NCBI GenBank assembly: GCA_963844575.1
Contig: CAWJOU010000005.1
Location: 744,001 to 808,000, forward strand
Origin: DASZUK01 sp963844575
GTDB taxonomy: Bacteria; Actinomycetota; Acidimicrobiia; Acidimicrobiales; RAAP-2
Direction: 5' to 3'
DNA: 64,000 nucleotides
Shown here one piece after another: positions 34,644-43,607 of this stretch. Numbering within the stretch: position 1 is the first letter of the stretch; each line of letters opens with the position of its first letter. The notes beneath the pieces are model-generated. The model was given only the letters and a program-made list of their open reading frames with translations. It made no database searches and had not been told where the DNA came from. The position numbers were made by a program, and so were the translations under genes.

Positions 34644-35440
34644 CGGGTTGCCCTCCTTTCGCGGTCGCCTCCCAACAGGGCCAGCACGACGAATGCCACC
34701 ACGGCCAAGATAACGGCACCGGCGTACGCGCCGACGGGGTTCAGGTTCTCGATGCTGTCCTGGATGAACAGCGTCAGCGTCTGCGTGCGGCCCTCGATGT
34801 TCCCCGAGACGATGACGACCGCGCCGAACTCGCCGAGCACCCGGGCCGTCGTCAGCGTCACGCCGTAGGCGAGGCCGCGGCGGATCGACGGGAGCGTGAT
34901 CCGCCGGAACGTCGTCAGCGAGCCGGCGCCGAGCGTCGTCGCGGCCTGCTCCTGCTCCGTCCCGATCTCCTGGAGGACCGGCAGAACCTCGCGGACGACG
35001 TACGGCAGGGCGACGGTCGCCGACGCCATGATGATGCCGGGCACGGAGAAGATGACCTGGATGCCCCAACCGGCGAGCGTGTTGCCGAACCAGCCGGCCT
35101 GGCCGTAGACGAGGACGAGCGCCAGCCCCACGACGACCGGCGAGATGGCCAGCGGGATGTCGACGAACGCGTCGAGCAGCCAGGCCCCCGGGAACCGGTG
35201 CCGGGCCAGGATCAGCGCGACGCCGACGCCGAAGACCGTGTCGAGCGGCACCGCGATGAGCACGACGATCAACGTGAGCCAGATGGCGTGGAGCGCGTCG
35301 GGCGTCGTCACCGCGTCCCACGCCGTGGCGACGCCGTGCTCGAAGGCCCGGTAGAAGACCGACGACACCGGGATCACGACCAGCAGGGCCAGGTAGCCGA
35401 GCGCCAGGACCCGGAGCGGCCAGCGCCAGCGGGACTTCAT
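34580..35440 (-). CDS. cysW: Sulfate importer permease CysW
   Basis: A 286-residue permease with six membrane helices and the EAA-like loop EQAATTLGAGSLTTFRRITLPSIRRGLAYG, which docks on CysA. It pairs with CysT as a heterodimer. ATG 35440 lies after GGAGGC and overlaps cysT by 4 nt. The C-terminal tail reads through the start of cysA in another frame, giving a serine-rich ending beyond the last helix. Confidence 0.9.
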   Translation of the reverse strand: MKSRWRWPLRVLALGYLALLVVIPVSSVFYRAFEHGVATAWDAVTTPDALHAIWLTLIVVLIAVPLDTVFGVGVALILARHRFPGAWLLDAFVDIPLAISPVVVGLALVLVYGQAGWFGNTLAGWGIQVIFSVPGIIMASATVALPYVVREVLPVLQEIGTEQEQAATTLGAGSLTTFRRITLPSIRRGLAYGVTLTTARVLGEFGAVVIVSGNIEGRTQTLTLFIQDSIENLNPVGAYAGAVILAVVAFVVLALLGGDRERRATRWRSSSDQSPSASEMLLPSAT

Positions 35441-36267
35441 ACCGCCTCCGAGACGTCGAACCGCCGGCGCAGGAGCCCGATGCCGGTGAGGACGACCAGG
35501 GCGACGACGATGAGGACGACCGACACCGCGGCCGCGCCGGAGAGCTGGCTGCTCTGCGTCAGGCTGTAGATCCACGACGACGCCACTTCGGTCTTGAACG
35601 GCAGGTTGCCGGAGATCAGGACGACCGAGCCGAACTCGCCGATCGCCCGGGCGAACGCCAGCCCGGCTCCGGCCAGCATCGCCGGCGCGATGCTCGGGAG
35701 GATGACCCGTCGCAGGACCGTGGTCGACGACGCGCCGAGCGAGGCCGCGGCCTCCTCCGTCTCGCGATCGAGCTCGGCCAGGACGGGCTGGACCGACCGC
35801 ACGCAGAACGGCAGCGTGACGAACGCCAGCGCGAACAGGATGCCGATCCGGGTCCCCGCCACGTTGACGCCGAACGGGCTGCCCGGCCCGTAGAGGGTGA
35901 GCAGCGTCAGGCCGGCCACCACCGTCGGCAGCGCGAACGGGAGGTCGATGACCGCCCCGAGCAGTTTCTTCCCCGGGAACTCGTCCCGCACGAGCACCCA
36001 GGCGATGACGACGCCGGCCAGCGAGTTGAAGACCGCGATGATCAGCGAGCAGACCAGCGTGAGCTTCAGCGCGGCGACCGCCTCGGGCTGGGAGATCGCT
36101 CGCCAGAACGGGCCCCAGCCGCCGCTGAACGCCTTGCTCAGCACCGCGGCCACCGGCAGGAGGACGAGGAGGCTCAGGTACGTGACCGCCAGCCCGGGAC
36201 CGCCGATGCGCCCGAGCAGGCGAAGGACCCGGGACCGATGGTCCCGGGTCCTGCCGCCCCCCGCCAT
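35437..36267 (-). CDS. cysT: Sulfate importer permease CysT (CysU)
   Basis: A 276-residue permease with six helices. The docking loop is EEAAASLGASSTTVLRRVILPSIAPAMLAG. FARAIGEFGSVVLISGNLPFKTEVASSWIYS is characteristic of sulfate permeases. It follows the binding-protein gene by 28 bp and overlaps cysW. Confidence 0.93.
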   Translation of the reverse strand: MAGGGRTRDHRSRVLRLLGRIGGPGLAVTYLSLLVLLPVAAVLSKAFSGGWGPFWRAISQPEAVAALKLTLVCSLIIAVFNSLAGVVIAWVLVRDEFPGKKLLGAVIDLPFALPTVVAGLTLLTLYGPGSPFGVNVAGTRIGILFALAFVTLPFCVRSVQPVLAELDRETEEAAASLGASSTTVLRRVILPSIAPAMLAGAGLAFARAIGEFGSVVLISGNLPFKTEVASSWIYSLTQSSQLSGAAAVSVVLIVVALVVLTGIGLLRRRFDVSEAV

Positions 36268-36295
36268 CTGGCGGGGCAGTGCGATGTCGGTCGCG

Positions 36296-37330
36296 TCAGC
36301 TCTTCGCAGTGGACACTCCGAGACCGCTCTCGATCCTCGCGACGATGCCGGTTGTCGGGTCGAAGAACGTCGTGTTGACCTTTGTCCAGCCGCCGAGCGT
36401 TGTGATCGTGAAGAGGCTCTTCGGCTTCGCGAAGTTGAACCTCGCGGCCACCGACGGCAGTACCGGCCGGTAACCCTGCTGCCCCCAGACCTTCTGGCCG
36501 GCCGGCGACAGCAGGTAGGCGACGAACGCCTTCGCCACCGTTGGGTTCGCCGCCTTCGTCGTCACCGCGATCGGGTTCTGGATCAGGATCGTCTGCGGCG
36601 GCGTGATCACCGAGATCGGCTCGCCCTGGCTCTTGGCGTAGAGCGCGTCGTCCTCGTAGTCGAGGAGCACGTCACCCTGGCCGGCCAGGAACGTCTGCAG
36701 CGCGCTGCTGGCGCTGCTCGGCTGGGCGACCGTGTTCTTGAGCAGCTTGGCCAGGTAGGCGTTGCCCTGGGCTTTCGACTTGCCCTGCGCCAGCTGGGCG
36801 CCGTAGGCGGCCATCAGGTTCCACTTGGCGCTGCCCGAGCTGAACGGGTTCGGCGTGATGACCTGGACGCCCGGCTTCACCAGGTCGGCCCACGACGTGA
36901 TGTGCTTCGGGTTCCCCTTCCGGACGATGAACGACACGATCGAGTTGGTGACGAACCCCTTCGTCGGGCCCTTGTTCCAGCTGCTCGACACGTCGCCGGC
37001 CTTCACCAGCTTCTGCATGTCCGGCGAGAGCGAGAAGTTGACGACTGTCGCCGGCAGCCCGCTGACGACGTCTGTCGCCTGCGTGCCCGACGGCCCGTAC
37101 GACTGGACGACTGTGACGCCCTGTCCGGCCTTCGTCGCCTGGAACGCCTTGACCAGCGCGGCGTAGGCCGGCTTGGGCGTCGAATAGGCGACGAGGTTGA
37201 CCGACTGGCCGGCCGCCCCGGTCGAGCCGGCGACCGTGAAGAGCAGGACCGACGCCAGCGCCGGCGGGACGATCAGGGCGACGATGCGGGAGGCGATCGA
37301 GCGTGAATGGTGATTTCGATGGGATCTCAT
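36296..37330 (-). CDS. sbp: Sulfate/thiosulfate-binding protein
   Basis: A 344-residue secreted solute-binding protein. A basic N-terminus and a hydrophobic helix (about residues 15-40, ending STGAAGQS) form a signal peptide without lipobox cysteine. Sulfate-family segments include SYGPSGTQATDVVSGLPATVVNF, WADLVKPGVQVITPNPFSSGSAKWN and GQGDVLLDYEDDALYA. It is the first gene of sbp-cysT-cysW-cysA. A promoter with a palindrome in its spacer lies directly upstream. Confidence 0.92.
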   Translation of the reverse strand: MRSHRNHHSRSIASRIVALIVPPALASVLLFTVAGSTGAAGQSVNLVAYSTPKPAYAALVKAFQATKAGQGVTVVQSYGPSGTQATDVVSGLPATVVNFSLSPDMQKLVKAGDVSSSWNKGPTKGFVTNSIVSFIVRKGNPKHITSWADLVKPGVQVITPNPFSSGSAKWNLMAAYGAQLAQGKSKAQGNAYLAKLLKNTVAQPSSASSALQTFLAGQGDVLLDYEDDALYAKSQGEPISVITPPQTILIQNPIAVTTKAANPTVAKAFVAYLLSPAGQKVWGQQGYRPVLPSVAARFNFAKPKSLFTITTLGGWTKVNTTFFDPTTGIVARIESGLGVSTAKS

Positions 37331-37340
37331 GGTGCACTAT

Positions 37341-37368
37341 TTCTTACCGATTTGATCGGGTTTGTCAA
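37341..37368 (-). promoter_or_regulatory. Promoter of the sulfate operon with palindromic operator in the spacer
   Basis: On the minus strand, TTGACA (37368-37363) and TAAGAA (37346-37341) are separated by 16 bp. Within that spacer lies the perfect palindrome CCGAT-n3-ATCGG (37347-37359). A repressor bound there would block RNA polymerase, so control by sulfur status is plausible. Confidence 0.6.
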
Positions 37369-37466
37369 GGGGTATATGTCGAAATGGTTACGAATTCGCC
37401 ATTCTCCCCGTTAGCGGGCCGTTCTCCCCGTTGGCAGCGGCCGGCCACCTCGGGAATGATGGGGCC

Positions 37467-38318
37467 GTGCGCCGCTACGTGCTGACCGTAACCTGTCCCG
37501 ACCGGATCGGGATCGTCGCGGCCGTGAGCGGCTTCGTCGCCGGCCACGGCGGCTGGGTCGTCGAGGCGGCCCAGCACGGCGACCTGTCGACCGGGCGGTT
37601 CTTCTGTCGGCTCGAAATGATCGCCGACTCGTTGCCGTTCGGCCCCGACGGGCTCGGCGAGCGGTTCGCCGCAGTCGCCGACGAGTTCGACATGGACTGG
37701 CACGTCACCGACACCGACGTCCGTAAGCGAGTCGTCGTGCTCGTGAGCAAGGAGGAGCACTGCCTGGCCGACCTCCTGTACCGCTGGCGGAGCGGCGACC
37801 TCGACTGTGACATCGCCGCCGTCATCTCCAACCACGACGTCCTCCGGCCACTCGTCGAGTGGCACGACATCGCCTTCCATCACGTCCCGGTCGACCGGTC
37901 AGCCAAGGAGAAGGCGTTCGACGAGATCGGCCGCCTGTTCGACGACGTCGGCGGTGACGTCATGGTCCTCGCCCGGTACATGCAGATCCTGCCGCCCGAC
38001 CTCTGCGCCCGCTACGGCGGCCGGATCATCAACATCCACCACAGCTTCCTGCCGTCGTTCGCCGGCGCCAAGCCCTACCACCAGGCGTTCGAGCGGGGCG
38101 TGAAGCTGATCGGCGCGACGTGCCACTACGTGACCGCCGATCTCGACGGCGGCCCGATCATCGAGCAGGACACCCGCCGGATCGACCATGCCGACTCGCC
38201 CGAGGAGCTCGTCCGCATCGGCCGGGACATCGAGCAGACCGTCCTCGCCCGCGGGTTGCGGTGGCACGTCGAGGACCGCGTCCTCATCAACGGCAACAAG
38301 ACCGTCGTCTTCGCCTGA
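37467..38318 (+). CDS. purU: Formyltetrahydrofolate deformylase
   Basis: A 283-residue enzyme that hydrolyses 10-formyl-tetrahydrofolate to formate and tetrahydrofolate. An N-terminal ACT domain (residues 1-85, LTVTCPDRIGIVAAVSGFVA) is followed by a formyltransferase-like domain with the catalytic N-H-D set (GRIINIHHSFLPSF; D in VTADLDGGPII). GTG 37467 gives the normal length; an upstream in-frame start at 37362 would run through the sbp promoter. Confidence 0.93.
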   Translation: MRRYVLTVTCPDRIGIVAAVSGFVAGHGGWVVEAAQHGDLSTGRFFCRLEMIADSLPFGPDGLGERFAAVADEFDMDWHVTDTDVRKRVVVLVSKEEHCLADLLYRWRSGDLDCDIAAVISNHDVLRPLVEWHDIAFHHVPVDRSAKEKAFDEIGRLFDDVGGDVMVLARYMQILPPDLCARYGGRIINIHHSFLPSFAGAKPYHQAFERGVKLIGATCHYVTADLDGGPIIEQDTRRIDHADSPEELVRIGRDIEQTVLARGLRWHVEDRVLINGNKTVVFA

Positions 38319-38380
38319 CGTTCGTCCGCCGGCCGCCCGTTGCGGCGCGACGGGCGGTTCTCCGTTCCCTCCGCCTCCCC

Positions 38381-38420
38381 GTTCAGCCGTTCAGCCGTTC
38401 CGCCGTTCCGCCGTTCCGCT
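38381..38420 (+). repeat. 8-bp tandem repeat, 5 copies, at the tetR stop
   Basis: GTTCAGCC twice, GTTCCGCC twice and GTTCCGCT follow one another. The TetR gene's TGA is inside the second unit, and the units upstream of it encode its last residues. Confidence 0.85.
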
Positions 38421-39062
38421 GGCGTTGGCACCGGCGACGATCGCGCCGACGAGCGTCCGGAGGGCGTAGTCGAACACCACCTCCTCGTCGAGGTGGTGCG
38501 CCAGGTGCGCCAGCAGCTCCGGTGCGCCCGGCACGTCCGCCGCCGTCCACAGCGCCTCTGGCTCCTCCCGCTGCGTCGGCTGGCGCGCCACCTGCCGGCC
38601 GATCAGCACCGAGCCGACGACGAGCGTCAGGATGGCCTGGAGCGCGAGCGCGGCCTCCGCGCCCTGGAGGCCGGCTGACGCCAGCTCGCGGACGAGCACC
38701 CGGCGGGCCGGCTGGAAGAGCGCGGCCGTTCGTCCCTGCCGCTGGACCACCGCGACGAGGTCGGCCTGGTCGAGCAAGGAGCGGCGGAGTGAGCGGCCGG
38801 CCGACACCAGCCGGGCCTCTGGGCCCCGCCCGCCGACCGAGATCTCGCCGATCTGCTCGATGATCCGGTCGACCAGTCCGTCCAGTAGCGCCTGCTTGTC
38901 GCCGACGTGCCAGTAGATCGCGGTCACCGCCACGCCGAGCTTCGCCGCCAGCCCCCGGATCGTCAGGCGGTCCGCGCCGTCGGCCCGGACGATCTCCATC
39001 GCTGCGTCGAGCACCTGGTCCCGGGAGAGCGGTGGACCCCCTTGACGCCCTCGGCCGGTCAT
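38391..39062 (-). CDS. TetR-family regulator
   Basis: A 223-residue regulator. The N-terminal helix-turn-helix is QVLDAAMEIVRADGADRLTIRGLAAKLGVAVTAIYWHVGDKQALL; the rest is a helical ligand-binding domain of the TetR_C type. ATG 39062 sits six bases after a TAGCAT -10 hexamer, so the transcript is probably leaderless. A palindrome at the start and the divergent catabolic operon suggest that it represses both. Confidence 0.9.
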   Translation of the reverse strand: MTGRGRQGGPPLSRDQVLDAAMEIVRADGADRLTIRGLAAKLGVAVTAIYWHVGDKQALLDGLVDRIIEQIGEISVGGRGPEARLVSAGRSLRRSLLDQADLVAVVQRQGRTAALFQPARRVLVRELASAGLQGAEAALALQAILTLVVGSVLIGRQVARQPTQREEPEALWTAADVPGAPELLAHLAHHLDEEVVFDYALRTLVGAIVAGANASGTAERRNG

Positions 39063-39076
39063 GTAACGATGCTACA
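39062..39076. promoter_or_regulatory. Likely TetR operator overlapping a leaderless promoter
   Basis: TGTAACGATGCTACA is an inverted repeat of form TGTAnC-n3-GnTACA. It covers the -10 region TAGCAT of the tetR gene (minus strand) and lies about 60 bp before the divergent amidohydrolase. Confidence 0.55.
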
Positions 39077-39136
39077 GAAGAGCCGACGCCGGTTACGCAC
39101 CGGACCAGCGTCGCACGGGGGAAGGGGTGCGCGCCG

Positions 39137-40363
39137 ATGACCGACACCGACCGGTACGTCATCGTCTCCGCCGACTGCCACGGCGGGGCCGAGCTGTACG
39201 AGTACCGCGACTACCTCGAACGCCGGCACCACGACGCGTTCGACGCCTGGGCCCGCGACTACGCCATCCCGTTCGAGGACCTCATGGGCGACGAGGGCGG
39301 CCGGAACTGGGACAGCGACCGGCGGCTGGCCGACCTCGAGACCGACGGCATCGTCGCGGAGGTCATCTACCCGAACACGATCCCGCCGTTCTACCCGGAG
39401 CCGTCGTTGAAGGCCCAGCTGCCCGGGGCCACCGAGGGCGACCTCGACCTCCGCTGGGCCGGCCTGCGAGCCCACAACCGGTGGCTTCTCGACTTCTGCA
39501 ACGCTGCGCCTGGCCGGCGGGCCGGGATCGCCCAGATCATGCTGCACGACGTCGACGCCGCGGTGGCCGAGATCGAGTGGGCCGCCGGCGCCGGCCTGCG
39601 CGGCGGCGTGCTGCTGCCCGGCGCGCCACCCGGCTCCGGCTTGGAACCCCTCTACTCCCCGGTCTACGAGCCGATCTGGCGAGCCTGCGCGGCGACCGGC
39701 CTCGTGGTGAACCACCACAGCGGCAGCGCCGTGCCGGCCCTCGGCGACGAGCCGATCGACCAGGTGACGTTCCTGCTCGAGGTCACGTGGTACGCCCACC
39801 GGGCCCTGTGGAACCTGGTCTTCGGCGGCGTGATGGAGCGCCATCCCGACCTGCAGTTCGTCTTCACCGAGCAGGGGACCGCCTGGATTCCCGAGACCCT
39901 CGGCATGCTCGACTTCTTGTTCCACCGGATGGGCACCGCCGTCGGCTCCCAGGAGTACGAGTGGGGGAACCCCGTCGTCGACAAGCTCAGCCTGCGACCG
40001 AGCGAGTACTGGGCCCGCCAGTGCCACATCGGCTCGAGCTTCATGCGGCCGGCCGAGGCCGCCCTCCGCCACGCTGTCGGCGTCGACCGGATCATGTGGG
40101 GGAGCGACTACCCGCACAAGGAGGCCAGCTTCCCGTTCAGCCGCGAAGCGCTCCGGGTGGCGTTCGCCGGCGTCGACCCGGTCGAGGTCCAGGCGATGAT
40201 CGGCGGCAACGCCGTCCACCTCTACGGGTTCGACCTCGCCCTCCTCGGCCCGCTGGCCGCCGGCGTCGGGCCGACGCACGCCGAGATCGCCGAGCCGCTG
40301 CCGCTCGACGACATCCCGGCCGATGCCGACCGCTGCCCGGCGTTCGCCGGCCTGCGGAGCTGA
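39137..40363 (+). CDS. Amidohydrolase-2 family protein
   Basis: A 408-residue metal-dependent hydrolase or decarboxylase of the ACMSD-like group. The N-terminal ISADCH-type motif is VIVSADCHGG; LVVNHHSG provides barrel histidines and IMWGSDYPHKEASFP the C-terminal aspartate. These enzymes act on carbonyl or carboxyl groups of aromatic or polyketide-like compounds. ATG 39137 follows GAAGGGG. It heads a TetR-controlled operon that holds a second copy of the same family. Confidence 0.85.
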   Translation: MTDTDRYVIVSADCHGGAELYEYRDYLERRHHDAFDAWARDYAIPFEDLMGDEGGRNWDSDRRLADLETDGIVAEVIYPNTIPPFYPEPSLKAQLPGATEGDLDLRWAGLRAHNRWLLDFCNAAPGRRAGIAQIMLHDVDAAVAEIEWAAGAGLRGGVLLPGAPPGSGLEPLYSPVYEPIWRACAATGLVVNHHSGSAVPALGDEPIDQVTFLLEVTWYAHRALWNLVFGGVMERHPDLQFVFTEQGTAWIPETLGMLDFLFHRMGTAVGSQEYEWGNPVVDKLSLRPSEYWARQCHIGSSFMRPAEAALRHAVGVDRIMWGSDYPHKEASFPFSREALRVAFAGVDPVEVQAMIGGNAVHLYGFDLALLGPLAAGVGPTHAEIAEPLPLDDIPADADRCPAFAGLRS

Positions 40364-40494
40364 CGGTCAGGACGCGGACGGGCGGACGGGAGCGACCGGC
40401 TCGAGAGCCGCCGGGCGGGGAAAGGCGGCACGAGGAAGAGCGGGCACGAGAACGGGCGGATCGGATCGGCGGGGAGGAAGAGAGGGAGACCGAG

Positions 40495-41301
40495 ATGAGC
40501 AGGGTGCGATACGGCGCCAGGTCCGAAAAGGAGCTGCGCAACCGGGAGGTAGAAGCGACGTCGGTCGACGTCTGGGCGACGACGCTCGTCGCCACGTACC
40601 TGACCGATCCAACGGCGATCGCCGCGGTGCTGCCGCCGCCGATCGAACCGGGCGACGAGCCGCTCGTCAAGGTGACCGTGGCCACCGTCGACATCCCCGG
40701 CTACCCGACGTTCGGCGCCGGGAGCTTTTCGGTGCGGGCCCGGCACGAGGGGACCGACGGGTACTACGCCCTCTTCATGCCGATGACGACCGAGCAGTCG
40801 GTCATCGGCGGCCGTGAGACGTTCGGCGAACCGAAGAAGCTCGCCACCGTCGAGCTCGCCCACGACGGCGATCGTGTCGTCGGCCGGGTGGCCCGCATGG
40901 GCGTGACCGTCATCGAGGTCGCCGGCCGCGTCGCCGACGAGCTCGAGCCACCGGACGAGGAGACCCGGACGGACTTCTACTTCAAGTTCCTGCCCGCCCC
41001 CGACGGCAAGGGGTTCGACAGCGACCCCGCCCTCGTCTACTGCCACCGGACCGAGAAGACGCGCACGCTCGCCCGCGTCGACGGCGACGTGCTCCTGCGC
41101 TACTCCCGCTTCGACCCCGTCGCCGACCTGCCCGTGCACGAGCTCCGCGACATCCTGTTCGCCACCCGGAGCAGCGTCCAGCGGGGAGAGATCCACGGGA
41201 CCGTCCCCGGCGAGTGGCTCCGGCCGTACGTGCACCAGCGCTATGACGACCTCTCGCCGGTGGGCGGGGACGACCTCTCGCCGGTCGGCGGGGACGAGTA
41301 G
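40495..41301 (+). CDS. Acetoacetate decarboxylase family protein
   Basis: A 268-residue protein of the ADC fold. The active-site region ETFGEPKKLATVE keeps the lysine pair K114-K115; the first would form the Schiff base with a beta-keto acid. The ADC family also includes enzymes with other keto-acid substrates. ATG 40495 lies in a purine-rich leader. The C-terminus ends in two copies of DLSPVGGD encoded by a 24-bp tandem repeat, which is not part of the fold. Confidence 0.85.
   Translation: MSRVRYGARSEKELRNREVEATSVDVWATTLVATYLTDPTAIAAVLPPPIEPGDEPLVKVTVATVDIPGYPTFGAGSFSVRARHEGTDGYYALFMPMTTEQSVIGGRETFGEPKKLATVELAHDGDRVVGRVARMGVTVIEVAGRVADELEPPDEETRTDFYFKFLPAPDGKGFDSDPALVYCHRTEKTRTLARVDGDVLLRYSRFDPVADLPVHELRDILFATRSSVQRGEIHGTVPGEWLRPYVHQRYDDLSPVGGDDLSPVGGDE
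41245..41292 (+). repeat. 24-bp tandem repeat, 2 copies, at the 3' end of the ADC-like gene
   Basis: GACGACCTCTCGCCGGTGGG plus CGGG is followed by a copy with a single change (gtggg to gtcgg). The stop follows after GACGAG. It encodes DDLSPVGG twice. Confidence 0.9.
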
Positions 41302-41314
41302 GGGAGCCGTCGGT

Positions 41315-42196
41315 ATGGAGGAGCTGGCCGGGAGGGTGGCCGTCGTGACGGGTGGCGCCGGTGGGATCGGCCGGGCCATCGGCGAGCGATTGGCCGCTGA
41401 AGGGATGCGGGTCGTGCTCGCCGACGTCGAGGAGCCGGTGCTCGACCGCACGGTCGGCGAGTTGCGAGCCCAGTCGTACGAGGTGACCGGCGTCGTTGCC
41501 GATGTTGCCGACTACCGGTCGGTCGTCAACCTGCGCGATCGCGCCCTCGACACCTACGGCGGCGTCCACCTGCTCTGTAACAACGCCGGCATCGGCGCCG
41601 GCGCGGAGGGACCGTTGTGGGAGCACGAGCGCAACGACTGGCGGTGGGCGCTCGGTGTGAACCTCGAAGGGGTCATCCACGGCATCAACGCCTTCGTGCC
41701 CGGCATGGTCGCGTCCGGTGAGCCCGGCCACGTCGTCAACACGTCGTCCGGCAACGGCGGGATCTCGCCGCTGCGCGGTACGCCGCAGTACGCGGTGACG
41801 AAGGCCGCGGTCGTCACGCTCACCGAGTGCCTCTACGCCCAGCTCCAGGACGCCGGGTCCGTCGTCGGCGCGTCCGTCCTCTTCCCCGGGCCGAACATGC
41901 TGCGGACCGGCCTCTTCGAGTCGTGGCGCAACCGCCCGACCGCCCTGGCCAAGGAGCGGCCGCGGGTCACGCCGTACCCGACCGTCGAGGACGTCGAGCG
42001 GCAGATGGCCGCAGCCGGCATCCAGGTCGAGTACACCGAGCCGGCCGACGTCGCCGACCAGGTCGCCCGCGGCGTGAAGGCCGGCGACTTCTGGATCCTC
42101 GCCCCGAGCGCCCGCATCGACGAGCAGATCCGCGCCCGCGCCGAATCGATGCTCGCCCGGTCGAACCCGACGTACCTGCGCGAGGTCCCGGGGTGA
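41315..42196 (+). CDS. Short-chain dehydrogenase/reductase
   Basis: A 293-residue classical SDR. TGGAGGIGRAIG (residues 13-24) binds NAD(P), followed by the family-typical LCNNAGIG; catalytic S lies in NTSSGNG and YAVTK carries Y and K. D39 after the second strand (VVLADVEEP) favours NAD. It is the third gene of the TetR-divergent operon, 13 bp after the ADC-like gene. Confidence 0.93.
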   Translation: MEELAGRVAVVTGGAGGIGRAIGERLAAEGMRVVLADVEEPVLDRTVGELRAQSYEVTGVVADVADYRSVVNLRDRALDTYGGVHLLCNNAGIGAGAEGPLWEHERNDWRWALGVNLEGVIHGINAFVPGMVASGEPGHVVNTSSGNGGISPLRGTPQYAVTKAAVVTLTECLYAQLQDAGSVVGASVLFPGPNMLRTGLFESWRNRPTALAKERPRVTPYPTVEDVERQMAAAGIQVEYTEPADVADQVARGVKAGDFWILAPSARIDEQIRARAESMLARSNPTYLREVPG

Positions 42197-42250
42197 CGGT
42201 TCCCGACCGAGAGGGCGGGGTGCTCCCGGACCGAGAAGGCGGAGAACCCG

Positions 42251-42277
42251 ACCGAGAAGACCGAGAAGACCGAGAAG
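42251..42277 (+). repeat. 9-bp tandem repeat, 3 copies, in the leader of the second amidohydrolase
   Basis: ACCGAGAAG three times in a row, with further diverged copies at 42229 and 42205. The last copy contributes AAG to the AAGGAG ribosome site before ATG 42288. Confidence 0.85.
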
Positions 42278-42287
42278 GAGTGCAGGC

Positions 42288-43556
42288 ATGAGCCGGTACA
42301 TGGTGATCTCGTCCGACTGCCACGCCGGGCTGCCTAACGAGGCCTACCGGGAATGGCTCGACCCGGCGTACCGGGACACCTTCGACCAGGCCCTCGCGGC
42401 CCGGGTGGCGATGGAGGCCGAGCTGGCCGAGCGCGGCCTCCGCAACCCCGAGTTCGCCGAGGAGTGGGAGGAGGAGAACGCCGATGGGCTCCGCGGCGGC
42501 TGGGAGGCGGAGCGGCGCGACCGCGAGCTCGACGCCGACGGCGTCGTCGGCGAGGTCATCTTTCCCGACGCCGACGCGGTCACCGGCGGCGCGTCCGCGC
42601 CGTTCGGGGCCGGCCTCGGTGCCAGCGCCGACGTGCCGATCGAGCTGCTGCTCGCCGGGGCCCGGGCCCACAACCGTTGGCTGGCCGAGCTCTGCGCGGC
42701 CAGCCCGGCCCGCCGGGCCGGCGTGGCGCTCGTCCCGCTCTTCGACGTCGACGCCGCGGTCGCCGAGATCACCCGGGCCGCGGCGTCCGGCCTGCGCGGC
42801 GGCATCCTCATCCCGTCGATGTGGCAGCCGCACGAGCCGTACCACGACAAGAAGTACGACCCGGTCTGGGCCGCCTGCTCCGACCTCCAGATGCCTGTCC
42901 ACGTCCACTCCGCGGCGGCCGACCGTGAGGCCTACGGCGAGCACGTCGGCCTCTACATCGCCGAGGTCCGGTGGTGGTCGACCCGGCCGCTGTGGTTCCT
43001 GCTCTGGTCCGGCGTCTTCGAGAGGTTCCCCGACCTGACGTTCGTCACCACCGAGTGCGGCGCGTTCTGGGTGCCCGACCTGCTCTGGTCGTCCGACATC
43101 GTCTACGACCGCGAGCACGCGGCCAAGAAGCTCGGGTCCCAACTGACGGCCCACCTGCCGATGCGGCCGAGCGAGTACTTCGACCGGAACTGCTTCATCG
43201 GCGCGTCGAACACCCGCCGGCGGGAGCTGGCCCGCCGCTACGAGATCGGCGTTCCCAACCTCATGTGGGGCAACGACTTTCCCCATCCCGAGGGGACGTG
43301 GCCACACACGAAGGAGTGGCTGCGCAACGCCTTCCACGACATCCCGGTCGACGAGACCCAGCAGATCCTCGGAGGCAACGCCGCCGACTGCTACCACTTC
43401 GACACCGACGCGCTGCGGCCGCTCGCCGACCGGTTCGGGCCGACGCCCGAGGAGCTCGGTCAGGTCGACCAGGATCTTGGCAAGTGGGCCGACCTGGCCG
43501 CCGCCGGCCGGCCCTGGCTGACCGGCAAGGAAGCGCTCGACCTCCCGATCGGCTGA
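42288..43556 (+). CDS. Amidohydrolase-2 family protein, second copy
   Basis: A 422-residue homologue of the protein at 39137-40363: MVISSDCHAG at the start, MPVHVHSAA, FVTTECGAFW and LMWGNDFPHPEGTWP for metal binding. The two share domain order and many segments (RAHNRWL, SGLRGGI, RPSEYF) but are clearly diverged paralogs. Ribosome site AAGGAG. It ends the TetR-divergent operon and is convergent with the acyl-CoA dehydrogenase. Confidence 0.87.
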   Translation: MSRYMVISSDCHAGLPNEAYREWLDPAYRDTFDQALAARVAMEAELAERGLRNPEFAEEWEEENADGLRGGWEAERRDRELDADGVVGEVIFPDADAVTGGASAPFGAGLGASADVPIELLLAGARAHNRWLAELCAASPARRAGVALVPLFDVDAAVAEITRAAASGLRGGILIPSMWQPHEPYHDKKYDPVWAACSDLQMPVHVHSAAADREAYGEHVGLYIAEVRWWSTRPLWFLLWSGVFERFPDLTFVTTECGAFWVPDLLWSSDIVYDREHAAKKLGSQLTAHLPMRPSEYFDRNCFIGASNTRRRELARRYEIGVPNLMWGNDFPHPEGTWPHTKEWLRNAFHDIPVDETQQILGGNAADCYHFDTDALRPLADRFGPTPEELGQVDQDLGKWADLAAAGRPWLTGKEALDLPIG

Positions 43557-43607
43557 CCTCGGACGGGTTACCGACGGCGGCCGGTGAGGGGTGGGGCCCC
43601 GAGCGGA

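Noticed and set aside
33613..34719. Minus-strand frame joining the small acidic protein to sequence over cysA
   Set aside because: That part is an out-of-frame shadow of cysA; the small gene has its own strong ribosome site at 33612.
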